Assembly: GCF_014199955.1 (NCBI RefSeq)
Contig: NZ_JACHOQ010000007.1
Span: forward strand, 1-64,000
DNA: 64,000 nt
DNA from: Brevundimonas aurantiaca
GTDB taxonomy: Bacteria; Pseudomonadota; Alphaproteobacteria; Caulobacterales; Caulobacteraceae
Direction of reading: 5' to 3'
The position numbers were made by a program, and so were the translations under genes. Positions 19,426 to 29,636 of the stretch are shown in pieces (position 1 is the first letter of the stretch; each line of letters starts with the position of its first letter). Under the pieces are notes generated by a model. That model did no database searches. It had not been told where the DNA came from and was given only the letters and a program-made list of their open reading frames with translations.

Positions 19426-20181
19426 ATGAGAACTCTATTCGGTCGCGTTGCAGCTGAAGATCAAGGCGTAGATTACACGTGGTTTCGAAATAACGATTAC
19501 GATCCGCCTTTTCTTCACGTGATCGACCAGGCGGATCATGAGGTCTTGGTGGCTTGGCGCGAACAGACCGCTGCTGAATGGCCTAACTCGGGATCGTCCG
19601 GCGTCGAGATGATGTCGATGCTGTCTGGCTTAATCATGTCGGCTGGGCTTTCCCGCATAGTTCAATGTGGACATTACGTCGGGTTCTCGACGCTGGTGCT
19701 GGGCTTTATCTGCCGGAAAATGAATAGGAAAAAATTCCTTTACACGGTGGATTTGGATCCGAAACCTTCTGCCTACACACAGGAATGGGTAAATAGGGCG
19801 TCGTTAAACGACGACATCAAGATCGCAGTTCGCGATTCTGCGGACCCACAAAACGTCATCGAGGCGATCGAGCATTTGGGAGGACCACCCCAGCTGGTCT
19901 ACATCGACTCGTCTCATCAATACGAACATACGATGCAGGAGTTGAATTTGTGGTGGGGCGCCCTGCCACCTGGAGGCCTGATCGTCATGGACGACATCTC
20001 TCAATGGGCGGCGGAGTATGACCGAACGGGATTGGGTGGATCTCATCGTGCGGCTCTGGAATTTTGCCAGACCACGGCCGCTAACAGCGTCCTCATCAAC
20101 GGGAATTTTGGGAGGGCGACCACCAACCCTATGATTTATACGGACGTTTGTGGGTTTGGATTGCTGCAGAAGCCTTATTGA
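19426..20181 (+). CDS. Class I SAM-dependent methyltransferase (Methyltransf_24-like)
   Basis: A 251-residue predicted methyltransferase. The SAM loop is atypical (QCGHYVGFSTLVLG), followed by a strand ending in an acidic residue (LYTVDLDPKP), then QLVYIDSSHQYEHTMQEL and LPPGGLIVMDDIS, as in the CmcI/Methyltransf_24 group. The ATG at 19426 has GGGA nearby; a TTG at 19411 is the alternative. It sits between the epimerase and the 1701-residue glycosyltransferase, so a sugar or glycan substrate is likely. Confidence 0.78.
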   Translation: MRTLFGRVAAEDQGVDYTWFRNNDYDPPFLHVIDQADHEVLVAWREQTAAEWPNSGSSGVEMMSMLSGLIMSAGLSRIVQCGHYVGFSTLVLGFICRKMNRKKFLYTVDLDPKPSAYTQEWVNRASLNDDIKIAVRDSADPQNVIEAIEHLGGPPQLVYIDSSHQYEHTMQELNLWWGALPPGGLIVMDDISQWAAEYDRTGLGGSHRAALEFCQTTAANSVLINGNFGRATTNPMIYTDVCGFGLLQKPY

Positions 20182-20277
20182 CCCATCATCGTATATGAAC
20201 GCATGGCGAACATGCGTTAGGCAAGAGATGGCAGAGGCCGTAGTTGCCGCGCATAGAATTAAACATCGAGCAAATTT

Positions 20278-23200
20278 ATGAGAAAAGTTGCGTTCTATGC
20301 GCCCGGTCCGATGAGAGGTTCCGGAGGGGTTGGTCGAATATACAATTTCGCCAAAGCGCTGAGTAAATCAAATTATGAATGCCATGTGTTCGTAACGAAC
20401 AGCAATGGCAGGGACGCTGCGCAACTCGCACGGGAAGCAAACGACTTTTACGGAGCAACCGGATTCATCTGCCACCCGAGCACGGACGTCCCTTCCGGGG
20501 TGTTCGATCTTGCGATCGCCACGCAATGGGAAACTGCCATTTTGGTCCAGCGTATGGTCAGCCATGCAAAGGCTTACCTGATCCAAGACTTCGAAGCCTA
20601 TTTCAATCCAGTTGGCGACGGCAGCGTTTTTGCGGAAAACTCATATATTCACGGTTTGAGGCCACTTACCTACGGTCGCTGGCTTGCACACAAACTGGAG
20701 ACCGAGTTTGGTAGCGAGCCGTTCTTCTTCGAGTTCGCCTCCAATAACCAGGTCTTTCGATGCCAACGTCCTATGAAAGAGCGTCTGGAAGGGCCTGCTA
20801 GGATCGCCTTCGTCTTTCAAGGTGACAAGGCGCGCCGTTGTCCGCGCCTTGGCATCGAGGCGCTGGGTATCGTGAAGCATTACCGGCCCGATGCGGAAAT
20901 CCTTTTTGTCGGGTCGGCCGAGCCCCCTCACCTTTGGTACGATTTCCAAAACTTGGGCAATCTGACGATTCAGGAACTGAACAGAGTTTATAATGAATGC
21001 TGCGTCGGCCTGAGTCTAAGTTCTACCAATCCCTCATGCAATCCATTCGATATGATGGCTGCGGGGCTGCCGTCGGTCGATCTCTATCGCCAGAATAATC
21101 TGTTCGACACGCCCTCGAAAGGCGTTCTGTTGGCGCTCCAGACTCCGGAATCGGTCGCGGAAGCAATACTGCATCTCCTGAATAATCCGAAAGAACTTCT
21201 CAAAAGATCAGAGTTCGGCATCAAATTTATGAAATCCAGGCCGCAAGAGCGGGAGGTCAAAAGCTTCCTCGCGGCGGTTGACGCCATTATGCGTGGTCAA
21301 GGCCACGGCGGTTCAAGGGCGGTCATCACCTCCTTGTTCTACGACAACCCTCCCGTTGTCGCGAAAGTAGACCGCAATGCATATTCGGCTAGCTTCCTTC
21401 AGAGGCAAGCGAGCGCCGGGGGCGGGTCTCGCGTGAAATCGCTGGCGCATTTCCAGTATTATCCTACTGACGAGCTAAGGTTCGAGGCGCCCGCACCGCT
21501 TGAAACGGAACAACATCTTGCACGCCAAGCTGCAATAGAGGTGGCGCCTGGAGTGCGCAGACGTCATGTGCGGATCCTGAATGCGCTAGTCCGAAAATAC
21601 AATCTCGACAAACGACTTTCGCTCGACCTGTTTGACCGTGCCTACTATCTGGATGTGAACCATGATGTGATGGAGGCGGGTATGGACCCGTTCATCCATT
21701 TCGTGCGCTATGGTCATGCCGAGGGTCGTTCGCCATCGCCGTACTTCGATGCGAAGTGGTACGAAGACACTTACGCAGCGGCCTTGGCGCCCAAACTATC
21801 TGCCGTTGACCACTATCTGACAGAGGGCTCCGCGCTCAACCGTTCACCGAACGCGTTGTTCGACGCAACCTGGTATCTTGCCCGAAATCGTGACGTGGCC
21901 GAGGCTGGGCTGCATCCGCTGTTCCATTTCATACGGTATGGAGAAGCCGAGAATCGCGACCCGTCCGAGAAGTTCTCAACGGCGTGGTATCGTACGAACA
22001 ATCTGGATGTCGTCGCTGCTAAACACCCGCTTTTGCTTCACTACATGCACCATGGAGAGCGGGAAGGCAGGCTACCCGTTCCTCGGACGGAGGTGCGGGG
22101 GGCGCTGCAGCGAAGCGCGCGTGAGGCGGCCCTAACGTTCGAAAACCTGTTCGATGCTGAAGTGTCGCCTAGAGATTTAGAGCCATCGACCGACCGCTCT
22201 TACGTTAATCTCTTTGAGAAAGGACCACCTTCCGGGCAGGTGTCCTTCGATATCTGGAGCACGATATTGCATCGTCGTTGCCATCCGGATGAGATCAAGC
22301 TCCGCTCCGCACGTTTTCTGCTGCTCCAGGCTTGGACCGACATCATTCCCGGGATGCGTGATGTCGTGACGCTGATGAATGCGAGGATGCGAGCCGAGAA
22401 TGCGTCAGCGCCCAATGGGGATTACGAATACTCGTTCAACGTAGCTGTCCACTCTTGGCTTCAAAACGTTCTGAATACCTCATGCTCGCCGGAACGGCGC
22501 GCGCGATTAGCCAAATCCATAATCGCACACGAATTCGACGCCGAACGGGACGCTATTGAAGTCGATCCCAACACTGAGCGCACAATTCGCTCTTTGGAAC
22601 AGCCAGCAATATTTATTTCCGACTTCTATATGTCGGCGCCCTTTTTAGAGAACCTTCTGCACAGCGTACAGTTGGGATCGGCTTTCTTCAGAGGCTACGT
22701 TTCCTGCGACGGCTATCAGAATAAGCGATCGGGCGCCCTTTTTGGCAAGGTGTTGAAGGACCTCAACCTTGCGCCGCATGAATTGACGCACGTAGGGGAT
22801 AACCCGTTCTCGGACAAGGAACGCCCCGCATCGCTCGGCATCAACACCATCAGCTATGTGTCTTCCTCTGATGAGGAGCGCCTCAAGTGGTATGAGCAGG
22901 CCTTCCATGCCCTCTGTCTGGGCGATGTTTCCCAACACGAGCGACGCCTCCTGGCCTTGGCTAAAAGGCAATCCGCAGAGGCGTCTGGAGAGATGGAGGG
23001 GGAGGCTTTTGATCTCTACGCCGCCGGTTGTCACATCGGCCTCCTTGCATTCGGCTATTGCCTTAATGTCATGCAGGACGCGATAGTTCGACAGTCCAAG
23101 GAGGTGGTTTTCTTCACTCGAGAAGGCATTCTCTTTAAAAAGATCTATGATCTCATTGCAGAGCACAATCCATTCACGACCCCTCCGCCTCCCTCAAAGT

Positions 23201-25383
23201 TGCTGAGCGTAAGCCGCAGAGCCACTTTCGCGGCCTCGCTTCGATCCTTCGATACCGAAGAGCTCATGCGTCTTTGGACCATGTATTGGAAGCAGTCGCC
23301 GCTGACGTTTTCCGCCTCGCTCAACCTCGATCCAGCGATAACAGCGGCGGCGGCTAAGCGGGCGGGTCTGGATCCCCATCAGGTGGTGAAGGCGCCTTGG
23401 ACAGACGCACGATTCAATAATTTGCTTTCGGACGAGAGCTTCCGCCGCCACGCCGAAGCTGAACTGGCCGCTCAGCGTGACCTGCTTCAACGCTATTTGG
23501 CGCAAGAGTTGGCTCCCGATCAGGATGAACTCCTGATCTGCGACATCGGCTGGCGCGGCACGATCCAAGACAATCTCGCGCACACGATCGGCAAGCCCGT
23601 CCGTGGCCACTACTTGGCCTTGCTCGGCTACCTCAACGAGCAGCCTGCATTTTCTAGCAAGGTCGGGTGGCTGAGCGACCTGAACAGAGGAACCGACTAT
23701 CAAATCCCCGACCAGCTCGCTGTGATCGAGATGATCTTCAATGGGCTGGGCGGATCCACGGTCGGTTATGACGTGGACTCTGAAGGACAGGTCTTCCCGG
23801 TCAAGGAGATATTCGATGGTGAAGAGGCGGTGGTTCGAGCTCTAGAACCGTGCCGCGCCGGAATGACGGCGGTCGTGCGTGAACTTGCTCGCTACGTCAA
23901 TCTTCACGGTCTTGTCGCCGAGAACCTCCAGAATCTCGGTCGCAAGATAGTCGATGACCTGATCGCCAGCCCTCCCTCGGCCATCGCCAACATGTTCGCG
24001 AAGCTGGAACACAACGAAACATTCGGCGCCGGCACTCTGGACGTCATGCAGAAATCGAGCTTCGAAGCGGCGATTGCGGAGCAACCAGGCGGCAGGATGC
24101 ACGCTGCTTTGACGTCTTGGTTGGGGGATCGTTGGCCAGAGGGTCTCAGTCGACAGGACATAGTGCAACAATGGTGGAAAGGCGCAACGCCTCAGGAGCG
24201 CGCGTCGGCGCCGCTTGCGATCACCAAGAGCGCGGCGCCGGCGATCATCCGATCGACCGGTTCCCGGCTTGCACTCTACCTTTCAGAAGACGGCCTTGCC
24301 CCTGAACGGCTGGACTCTGTTCTACGAACCACGCAGGGATTAGTTGATGCTGGTTTCCAAGCGGAAATCTATTGGCAAGGCGATGACGACATTACGGCCC
24401 GCCTAGACGCCAGTCTGGGGGACATGCCTGCCAGTGTAATCACCTCGTGGAGCAGCCATCGAAACGCCGGTTTGGCGTTAGCCACAGACGCTAGTTCTGC
24501 ATCCTACGTCCATTCAAACGTGATTGCACAATCTCGCGGTTATCTTGTTCAAGATCACGACGGCTTGGCTGGCACGGTCGATGGATTGGTCCTTACCGAA
24601 AACAGCTACATCTACGGCCTCAGTCATTTCACCCTGGGAAATTGGCTGACCCACATGATCAGCAGCCGCTATTTCTCGCGCGCGTTTCCCGCAGGCCACG
24701 GCGTGGACACAGCAGTCTATAAATGTCGGTCGGACGTGAAGCGTGAATTGGCCGTCTGCATGCATTATCCGGCAGGACAGTCCGGCCCGTTGGCCCGGTT
24801 GGCTTTGGACGCCTTGGCTTTGCTTAAGAAAAGTCGCCCGGACGTGAGAATCATTCTTTTCGGAGCCGAAACGGGACCTCGGTTGAGTTTTGAATATGAG
24901 AATTTTGGGATGCTGCGCGACCCGAAGTTAATCAGTGATTTGTTCAACCAATGTGCAGCGGGACTGGCATTGGGGATGTCCAATCCCTCACGTATGGCTT
25001 TCGAGATGGCGGCTGCCGGATGCACTCCAGTGAGTCTTTATCGCTATAATAACGTTATGGATCTCGGTGATCGTTTCAGTGTACTAGCTTTCCAGAGCTC
25101 CCGTTCTATTGCTCAGGCGTTGTCTGATGTTCTTGAAAAGTCTCACGATGATCAAAGCTATGCGTCTTCGGTCGCAAGTCAGCTTAATGACAGAACGCTG
25201 ATTTGGGAGCGGGATGCGGCGGTGGCCAACATCATTGGTGTGCTTGACGGAAAGCTCTGCGCAAGCTGGAATCCGCCAATTCTATATAAAGCAGAGCCAG
25301 TTATCGCTCCGGCAGATGACAACGCGGCCGTTCGTGCGTTTTGCCGTCAACAGCTTCCTTCTGAGGATAGGAACCTCTGGTGA
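20278..25383 (+). CDS. Giant multidomain glycosyltransferase: WsaF-like GT, repeats, HAD-type region, second WsaF-like GT
   Basis: A single 1701-residue frame. Residues about 1-345 form a GT4 domain resembling the rhamnosyltransferase WsaF (ENSYIHGL about 120-127; NPSCNPFDMMAAGLPSVDLY about 251-270). Residues about 451-601 hold four repeats of about 40 residues (FD..YY/WY, then HF.RYG.AE.R.P), a module known from other bacterial glycosyltransferases. Residues about 640-1320 resemble the COG5610-type HAD-superfamily region (FDIWSTIL about 657-664, HVGDNPFSDKERP about 839-851, then FFTREGILFKKIYDL and CDIGWRGTIQDNL). Residues about 1331-1655 form a second WsaF-like domain (ENSYIYGL about 1441; NPSRMAFEMAAAG about 1569). 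No signal or membrane segment is seen. With rfbABCD adjacent, dTDP-rhamnose is a likely donor (inference). Confidence 0.85.
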   Translation: MRKVAFYAPGPMRGSGGVGRIYNFAKALSKSNYECHVFVTNSNGRDAAQLAREANDFYGATGFICHPSTDVPSGVFDLAIATQWETAILVQRMVSHAKAYLIQDFEAYFNPVGDGSVFAENSYIHGLRPLTYGRWLAHKLETEFGSEPFFFEFASNNQVFRCQRPMKERLEGPARIAFVFQGDKARRCPRLGIEALGIVKHYRPDAEILFVGSAEPPHLWYDFQNLGNLTIQELNRVYNECCVGLSLSSTNPSCNPFDMMAAGLPSVDLYRQNNLFDTPSKGVLLALQTPESVAEAILHLLNNPKELLKRSEFGIKFMKSRPQEREVKSFLAAVDAIMRGQGHGGSRAVITSLFYDNPPVVAKVDRNAYSASFLQRQASAGGGSRVKSLAHFQYYPTDELRFEAPAPLETEQHLARQAAIEVAPGVRRRHVRILNALVRKYNLDKRLSLDLFDRAYYLDVNHDVMEAGMDPFIHFVRYGHAEGRSPSPYFDAKWYEDTYAAALAPKLSAVDHYLTEGSALNRSPNALFDATWYLARNRDVAEAGLHPLFHFIRYGEAENRDPSEKFSTAWYRTNNLDVVAAKHPLLLHYMHHGEREGRLPVPRTEVRGALQRSAREAALTFENLFDAEVSPRDLEPSTDRSYVNLFEKGPPSGQVSFDIWSTILHRRCHPDEIKLRSARFLLLQAWTDIIPGMRDVVTLMNARMRAENASAPNGDYEYSFNVAVHSWLQNVLNTSCSPERRARLAKSIIAHEFDAERDAIEVDPNTERTIRSLEQPAIFISDFYMSAPFLENLLHSVQLGSAFFRGYVSCDGYQNKRSGALFGKVLKDLNLAPHELTHVGDNPFSDKERPASLGINTISYVSSSDEERLKWYEQAFHALCLGDVSQHERRLLALAKRQSAEASGEMEGEAFDLYAAGCHIGLLAFGYCLNVMQDAIVRQSKEVVFFTREGILFKKIYDLIAEHNPFTTPPPPSKLLSVSRRATFAASLRSFDTEELMRLWTMYWKQSPLTFSASLNLDPAITAAAAKRAGLDPHQVVKAPWTDARFNNLLSDESFRRHAEAELAAQRDLLQRYLAQELAPDQDELLICDIGWRGTIQDNLAHTIGKPVRGHYLALLGYLNEQPAFSSKVGWLSDLNRGTDYQIPDQLAVIEMIFNGLGGSTVGYDVDSEGQVFPVKEIFDGEEAVVRALEPCRAGMTAVVRELARYVNLHGLVAENLQNLGRKIVDDLIASPPSAIANMFAKLEHNETFGAGTLDVMQKSSFEAAIAEQPGGRMHAALTSWLGDRWPEGLSRQDIVQQWWKGATPQERASAPLAITKSAAPAIIRSTGSRLALYLSEDGLAPERLDSVLRTTQGLVDAGFQAEIYWQGDDDITARLDASLGDMPASVITSWSSHRNAGLALATDASSASYVHSNVIAQSRGYLVQDHDGLAGTVDGLVLTENSYIYGLSHFTLGNWLTHMISSRYFSRAFPAGHGVDTAVYKCRSDVKRELAVCMHYPAGQSGPLARLALDALALLKKSRPDVRIILFGAETGPRLSFEYENFGMLRDPKLISDLFNQCAAGLALGMSNPSRMAFEMAAAGCTPVSLYRYNNVMDLGDRFSVLAFQSSRSIAQALSDVLEKSHDDQSYASSVASQLNDRTLIWERDAAVANIIGVLDGKLCASWNPPILYKAEPVIAPADDNAAVRAFCRQQLPSEDRNLW

Positions 25384-25396
25384 CGCCGAAGGCGCT

Positions 25397-26257
25397 TCAG
25401 CTCATTTTCGTCAGATGCAGCGCGTTTGACAAATTGCTGAATAAACTTCCGATCGCATCGTGAACATCTGAAACGCAAAATATATCCAGGCCACTGCTCG
25501 GGTGGTCTGGATTAGACAGCACAAAAGAAACAAACCGTTCCTCGGAGTGTGAATCAAGGAAAAGTAACTTCATGCCGAGTTGATTGGCTATCCATCCAAT
25601 ATTAGATTCTGAATGGAGGAATCTGTGTTCGGGGAATATGTAATTTTTGTCCAGCAAAGGTCCCTGTGCAATGATTATACCATCAGGCTTCATCAGGGCC
25701 TTTAATGATTCTAGGAGTGCGATTGGATCTTCTAGATGTTCTATTACATGCCACAGGAATATAGCTCCAACTTGGTGCGCGAGGGATGGTCTGTAGCTTT
25801 CAACAAAGCTGGCAATATCTTGGTTGACATAGACGTGATCTGGAAGGCCAAGGTGGGATCGGCCGATCTGAACGAGCTCGGCGCTTGCATCACATCCCAT
25901 GGCTTCGTATCCGCAATCCAAAAGTGCTTTGGTGAGCAGGCCTCTACCACCTCCCAGATCAAGAACTGGCGATTCAACCCCGAAATAATCTAAATAATTT
26001 TTATAGAAATTCACCGTATTATTCATCGCCAAAGATTCACGTATTACATCTGTCTTTGTCGAGTTAGACCAATAATTGGCGTGAAAATCAGCTTGATGGC
26101 TGATTATCCTACCCTGACCTGGGGCGTAGTCGGGAACGAGCGCGCAGCAATTGGAGCAATGAAATATGGTTACAACCTTGTCCTGCTGATCCTGCGTTCG
26201 TAGGGCGACGACGAGACCCGTAAGGCCGCAGCAGGGGCAGTTGTTCACTTCGGGCAT
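25397..26257 (-). CDS. Zinc-ribbon class I SAM methyltransferase
   Basis: A 286-residue protein. The N-terminus has paired cysteines (CPCCG about residues 7-11 and CSNCC about 34-38), fitting a zinc ribbon. A Rossmann methyltransferase domain follows, with motif I LDLGGGRGLLTKAL (about 99-112), FLWHVIEHLEDP and LMKPDGIIIAQGP. This Methyltransf_23-type layout occurs in sugar C- and O-methyltransferases of polysaccharide loci. It is convergent with the giant glycosyltransferase, 13 bases away. Base composition is low-GC like its neighbours. Confidence 0.85.
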   Translation of the reverse strand: MPEVNNCPCCGLTGLVVALRTQDQQDKVVTIFHCSNCCALVPDYAPGQGRIISHQADFHANYWSNSTKTDVIRESLAMNNTVNFYKNYLDYFGVESPVLDLGGGRGLLTKALLDCGYEAMGCDASAELVQIGRSHLGLPDHVYVNQDIASFVESYRPSLAHQVGAIFLWHVIEHLEDPIALLESLKALMKPDGIIIAQGPLLDKNYIFPEHRFLHSESNIGWIANQLGMKLLFLDSHSEERFVSFVLSNPDHPSSGLDIFCVSDVHDAIGSLFSNLSNALHLTKMS

Positions 26258-26545
26258 TCTGAAATCACGCGCTCGGGTTTATCTGCACCGTCTAGCATCA
26301 ACCTGAAAACGTTCATTTTGTCCACTTGACGTCGAAGGCGGGTTTCGCAGTCTGCAGCAATCGCACGTCAGTGGCGACATCGGGAAGCATACCAGATGAT
26401 GGTCGCTTCCTTAAACGGCCTCGTCCCAGCGGTGCTTGTAGAAGCTATATTTCGCTCGTGCATTTGAAGTGGAGTAATTCGTTCGCTCGAATAGCGTCGT
26501 CGGCCGAATCCGCCGCTTGCCCTCGGTTATATTAGAGATGCCTCG
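26258..26545. other. Intergenic stretch without a supported gene
   Basis: This region separates two minus-strand genes. A 69-codon plus-strand frame (26326-26535) starts with TTG, has no ribosome site and matches no family I know. It may be a remnant, but nothing supports a gene. The promoter of the methyltransferase at 25397-26257 should lie here. Confidence 0.4.
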
Positions 26546-27898
26546 TTATCGCAGATAGACGCCCACCTTGCTGTACAGCGCTCTGAGGCGAGCATCGTAA
26601 GCATCATCGTTGAACTGCGCCGCCTGGGCTCGTCCGCGTAATGAGGCTTCCGCGCGCCAGCCGGCGTCCGCGTCGATCATCCTTATCGCTGTCGATAGGG
26701 CCTGCACGTCATAGGGATCGACCTGAATGGCGGCGTCGCCGGCGACCTCGGGCAGCGCCCCCTGGGTGGAAGTCAGCACGGGGGTGCCAAGGCTCATCGC
26801 TTCGAGAACGGGCAGGCCGAAACCCTCGTAGAGCGAGGGAAACAGTACGGCCCTGGCTCCTCGGATCAGACTGATCAGGGTGGCGAAGGACATGTATTCG
26901 TAGACGTGGATCCGATCTGAGCTTGGGCCTCCAATCGCCTTAACGTGGCTAAGCAGAGCGGTTTCAGGTTCGCTCAGCCAGCCTCGGCCGCCGACAATCA
27001 CGAGAGGTGTTTTCACGCCGGACGCCAGATAGGCCTCGACCACACGTCCGAGGTTCTTTTTCGGCTCCACAGCGCCGAAATGCAGGAAATAGTCTCCCCA
27101 TCCCAGCCGGAAGGTGGCCTCCAGTTCGATGACGACGTCGCGCTCCGATCGTTCGATCAGTGCCTTGGGCAGGCTAACGGCCTGATAGGTGTTGCTAACG
27201 CGATCTTCTGGAACGCCGAGCATCCGGATGACGTCCCGGCGAGTCGCTTCCGATACGACCGCGATATGATCGGCGCGCCGGGCAACCTCGCGACACAGGG
27301 CCATGAATACCGGCTTATTGTGCAGCGTCGTATGAGGAAGGCGCAACGGGATCAGATCGTGGATGGTGTAGATGTTCGGAACGTTTAGGGCCCTGAGCGG
27401 CAGCAGGGTGGTCCAGTGCATCACGCTAGGCGCCGGGGCGTCGCGAGTGGAGAAAAAACGCACCGGGGTGCTGCGGCCGTGTTTCTTGAAGGCGCGGTTG
27501 GCGTAGAAATAGAGTCGGTCGCCCGCCCAGAAACGGCTTGCGTTCGGTCGAGCCGCTTCGCCGCCGGGCCAGATGACGTCGGTGGACGGGCGCACGGGGA
27601 AGGCGGTTCGACCCGTCGGGCCGAGAAGTGTCCGAACGTCACGCTCGATCTTCTGCATAAAGCGGAGCGGTTCAGCGGGACGCTCTGGATCCAGGATGGC
27701 GACGTCGCCGAACGGCTTGACCGAGCCTATCGGGAGCGTCGGCCCGAATAGAGCCTCGGTTCTGAAGCCCAAGCGGCTCGCAGCGTCGAGCAGGTTGCGG
27801 CTGTAGGTCGCGATTCCTGTGCCTTGGGCGGCCGCCAGGTTGAAGCCGTCAATACAGATCGAGGGGCGGTCCGATCGATCAGGCGGGATTTGGGGCAT
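26546..27898 (-). CDS. GT4-family glycosyltransferase (mannosyltransferase-like)
   Basis: A 450-residue GT-B enzyme. The N-terminal domain has DGFNLAAAQGTGIATYSRNLL (Gly-rich acceptor loop, first 20 residues of interest about 17-36) and YTIHDLIPLRLP. The C-terminal donor domain has HFGAVEPKKNLGRVV and LYEGFGLPVLEAMSLGTPV (E-x7-E). It resembles WbaZ/MtfB-type mannosyltransferases of GT4. It closes the polysaccharide locus and is divergent from argB. Base composition is intermediate. The GDP-mannose genes at 1.5-6.5 kb could supply its donor (inference). Confidence 0.9.
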   Translation of the reverse strand: MPQIPPDRSDRPSICIDGFNLAAAQGTGIATYSRNLLDAASRLGFRTEALFGPTLPIGSVKPFGDVAILDPERPAEPLRFMQKIERDVRTLLGPTGRTAFPVRPSTDVIWPGGEAARPNASRFWAGDRLYFYANRAFKKHGRSTPVRFFSTRDAPAPSVMHWTTLLPLRALNVPNIYTIHDLIPLRLPHTTLHNKPVFMALCREVARRADHIAVVSEATRRDVIRMLGVPEDRVSNTYQAVSLPKALIERSERDVVIELEATFRLGWGDYFLHFGAVEPKKNLGRVVEAYLASGVKTPLVIVGGRGWLSEPETALLSHVKAIGGPSSDRIHVYEYMSFATLISLIRGARAVLFPSLYEGFGLPVLEAMSLGTPVLTSTQGALPEVAGDAAIQVDPYDVQALSTAIRMIDADAGWRAEASLRGRAQAAQFNDDAYDARLRALYSKVGVYLR

Positions 27899-28054
27899 TC
27901 AGTCGGGTCTCGAGCGGCGTGAGCTTGACGATCATCCCGCCTATCATGGGGCAAGACTGACTGACCAGCGATGCCTCTCCGTCTGAACGCCCACGGCGGG
28001 ACCGCTCCCTTTCCCAGTGACACCGCCGCCATCCCCCGCTATTTCGCGCCGGTG

Positions 28055-28984
28055 ATGAACGAAACCGAGCGCCAATCCGAGGAACGCAGCTGGGAAACGG
28101 CGAAGACGCTCGCCGAGGCCCTGCCCTATATTCAGGTGTATGACCGCGAGACGGTGGTCATCAAATACGGCGGTCACGCCATGGGCGAGAGCGCCGTGGC
28201 GAAACAGTTCGCGGCCGATGTGGTGCTGCTGAAGCTGATGGGGGTGAACCCGGTCGTGGTGCACGGCGGCGGGCCGCAGATCAGCGCCATGCTGGACAAG
28301 GCGGGGGTCAAGTCGGCCTTTGTCGATGGTCTTCGCGTCACCGATCCGGCGACGATGGAGGTGGCCGAAATGGTCCTGTCCGGGGCGGTCAATAAGGAGA
28401 TCGCCCACTGGATCACCATGGCGGGCAAGGAGGCGGACGTGCGCGGCGTCGGCCTGTCGGGCAAGGACGCCGGCCTGCTGACGGTCGAGAAGACCCGCCG
28501 GACCAAGCGCGATCCCGACAGTATGATGGAGCATGAGGTCGATCTGGGCTTCGTCGGCGAACCGACCAAGGTGGACCCCAAGCTGATCAAGGGGCTGATC
28601 GCCTCGGAGACCGAAGACTGGGTGCCGGTCATCGCCCCGATCGGGGTGGCCGAGGACGGCCAGACCTACAACGTCAACGCCGATACGGTGGCGGGCGCCG
28701 TGGCCGGTTCGCTGAACGCCAAGCGGATGCTGCTGCTGACCGACGTGCCGGGGGTCAAGGGGGCGGACGGCGAGATCATTCGCCAGATGACCCTGGAGGA
28801 GGCGCAAGGCCTGATCGACACCGGCGTGGCCTCGGGCGGCATGATCCCCAAGCTGGAGACGGCCATGGCGGCCGTGCGGGCCGGGGTGGAAGCCGTGGTG
28901 ATTCTGGACGGCCGCCGGCCCCATGCGATGCTGGTGGAGCTGTTCACCGAATTCGGCGCCGGCACCCTGGTGAAGGCGTCTTGA
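28055..28984 (+). CDS. argB: Acetylglutamate kinase
   Basis: A 309-residue ArgB that phosphorylates N-acetylglutamate in arginine synthesis. Signatures are [10 protein letters not shown] (phosphate loop), [34 protein letters not shown] and SGGMIPKLE. The ATG at 28055 ([10 protein letters not shown]) gives the usual family length; an ATG at 27971 would add 28 non-conserved residues. The stop overlaps the following TTG start by 4 bases (TTGA), giving a coupled argB-HAD-dapD operon. Confidence 0.95.
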   Translation: MNETERQSEERSWETAKTLAEALPYIQVYDRETVVIKYGGHAMGESAVAKQFAADVVLLKLMGVNPVVVHGGGPQISAMLDKAGVKSAFVDGLRVTDPATMEVAEMVLSGAVNKEIAHWITMAGKEADVRGVGLSGKDAGLLTVEKTRRTKRDPDSMMEHEVDLGFVGEPTKVDPKLIKGLIASETEDWVPVIAPIGVAEDGQTYNVNADTVAGAVAGSLNAKRMLLLTDVPGVKGADGEIIRQMTLEEAQGLIDTGVASGGMIPKLETAMAAVRAGVEAVVILDGRRPHAMLVELFTEFGAGTLVKAS

Positions 28985-29636
28985 TCGACCTGTCGCACGT
29001 CAAGGCCTGGGTGTTCGACATGGACGACACCCTGTATCCACGCGAACAGGGGCTGATGTCCCTGGTTCAGGCGCGGATCAACGCCTATGTGGTCGAGGCC
29101 GTCGGCCTGGCGCCCCAGGAGGCGCGGCTGTTGCAGCGCCAGTTCCTGGACGAGCACGGCACCACCCTGGCCGGGCTGATGGCCAACTACACCATCGATC
29201 CCGAGGACTTTCTGAGGGTGGTGCATGAGGTGCCGCTGGACGGGGTGGAGCGAAATCCCCGTCTGGCCGAGCGGCTGAAGATTCTGCCCGGGCGCCGGTT
29301 CGTCTTCACCAATGGGGCCAGGGACTACGCCCACCGCGTTCTGGACCGGATCGGGATCGCCGACTGTTTCGACGGGGTCTTCGCCATCGAGGACGGCGAT
29401 CTGACGCCCAAGCCGGCCCCGTCGGCCTTTCGTCGCATGATCGAGCGGTTCGACTTCGAGCCGCGCTGCGCCGCCTTCTTCGAGGACACGCCTAGGAATT
29501 TGGAGCCGGCCAAGGCCCTGGGGATGGCGACCGTCCTGATCGGCGACGGCCATGGAAAGCCCCTGGGCGATCATATCGACCATATCGCCCCCGATCTTCT
29601 CGACTTTCTCAACGCCCTGACCTTCAAGGACGCCGC

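Noticed and set aside
26326..26535. 69-codon plus-strand frame between two minus-strand genes
   Set aside because: TTG start without ribosome site and no recognisable sequence.
10324..26545. Possible prophage or integrative element
   Set aside because: No integrase, transposase, phage structural gene or attachment repeat was seen; gene content is that of a polysaccharide locus.
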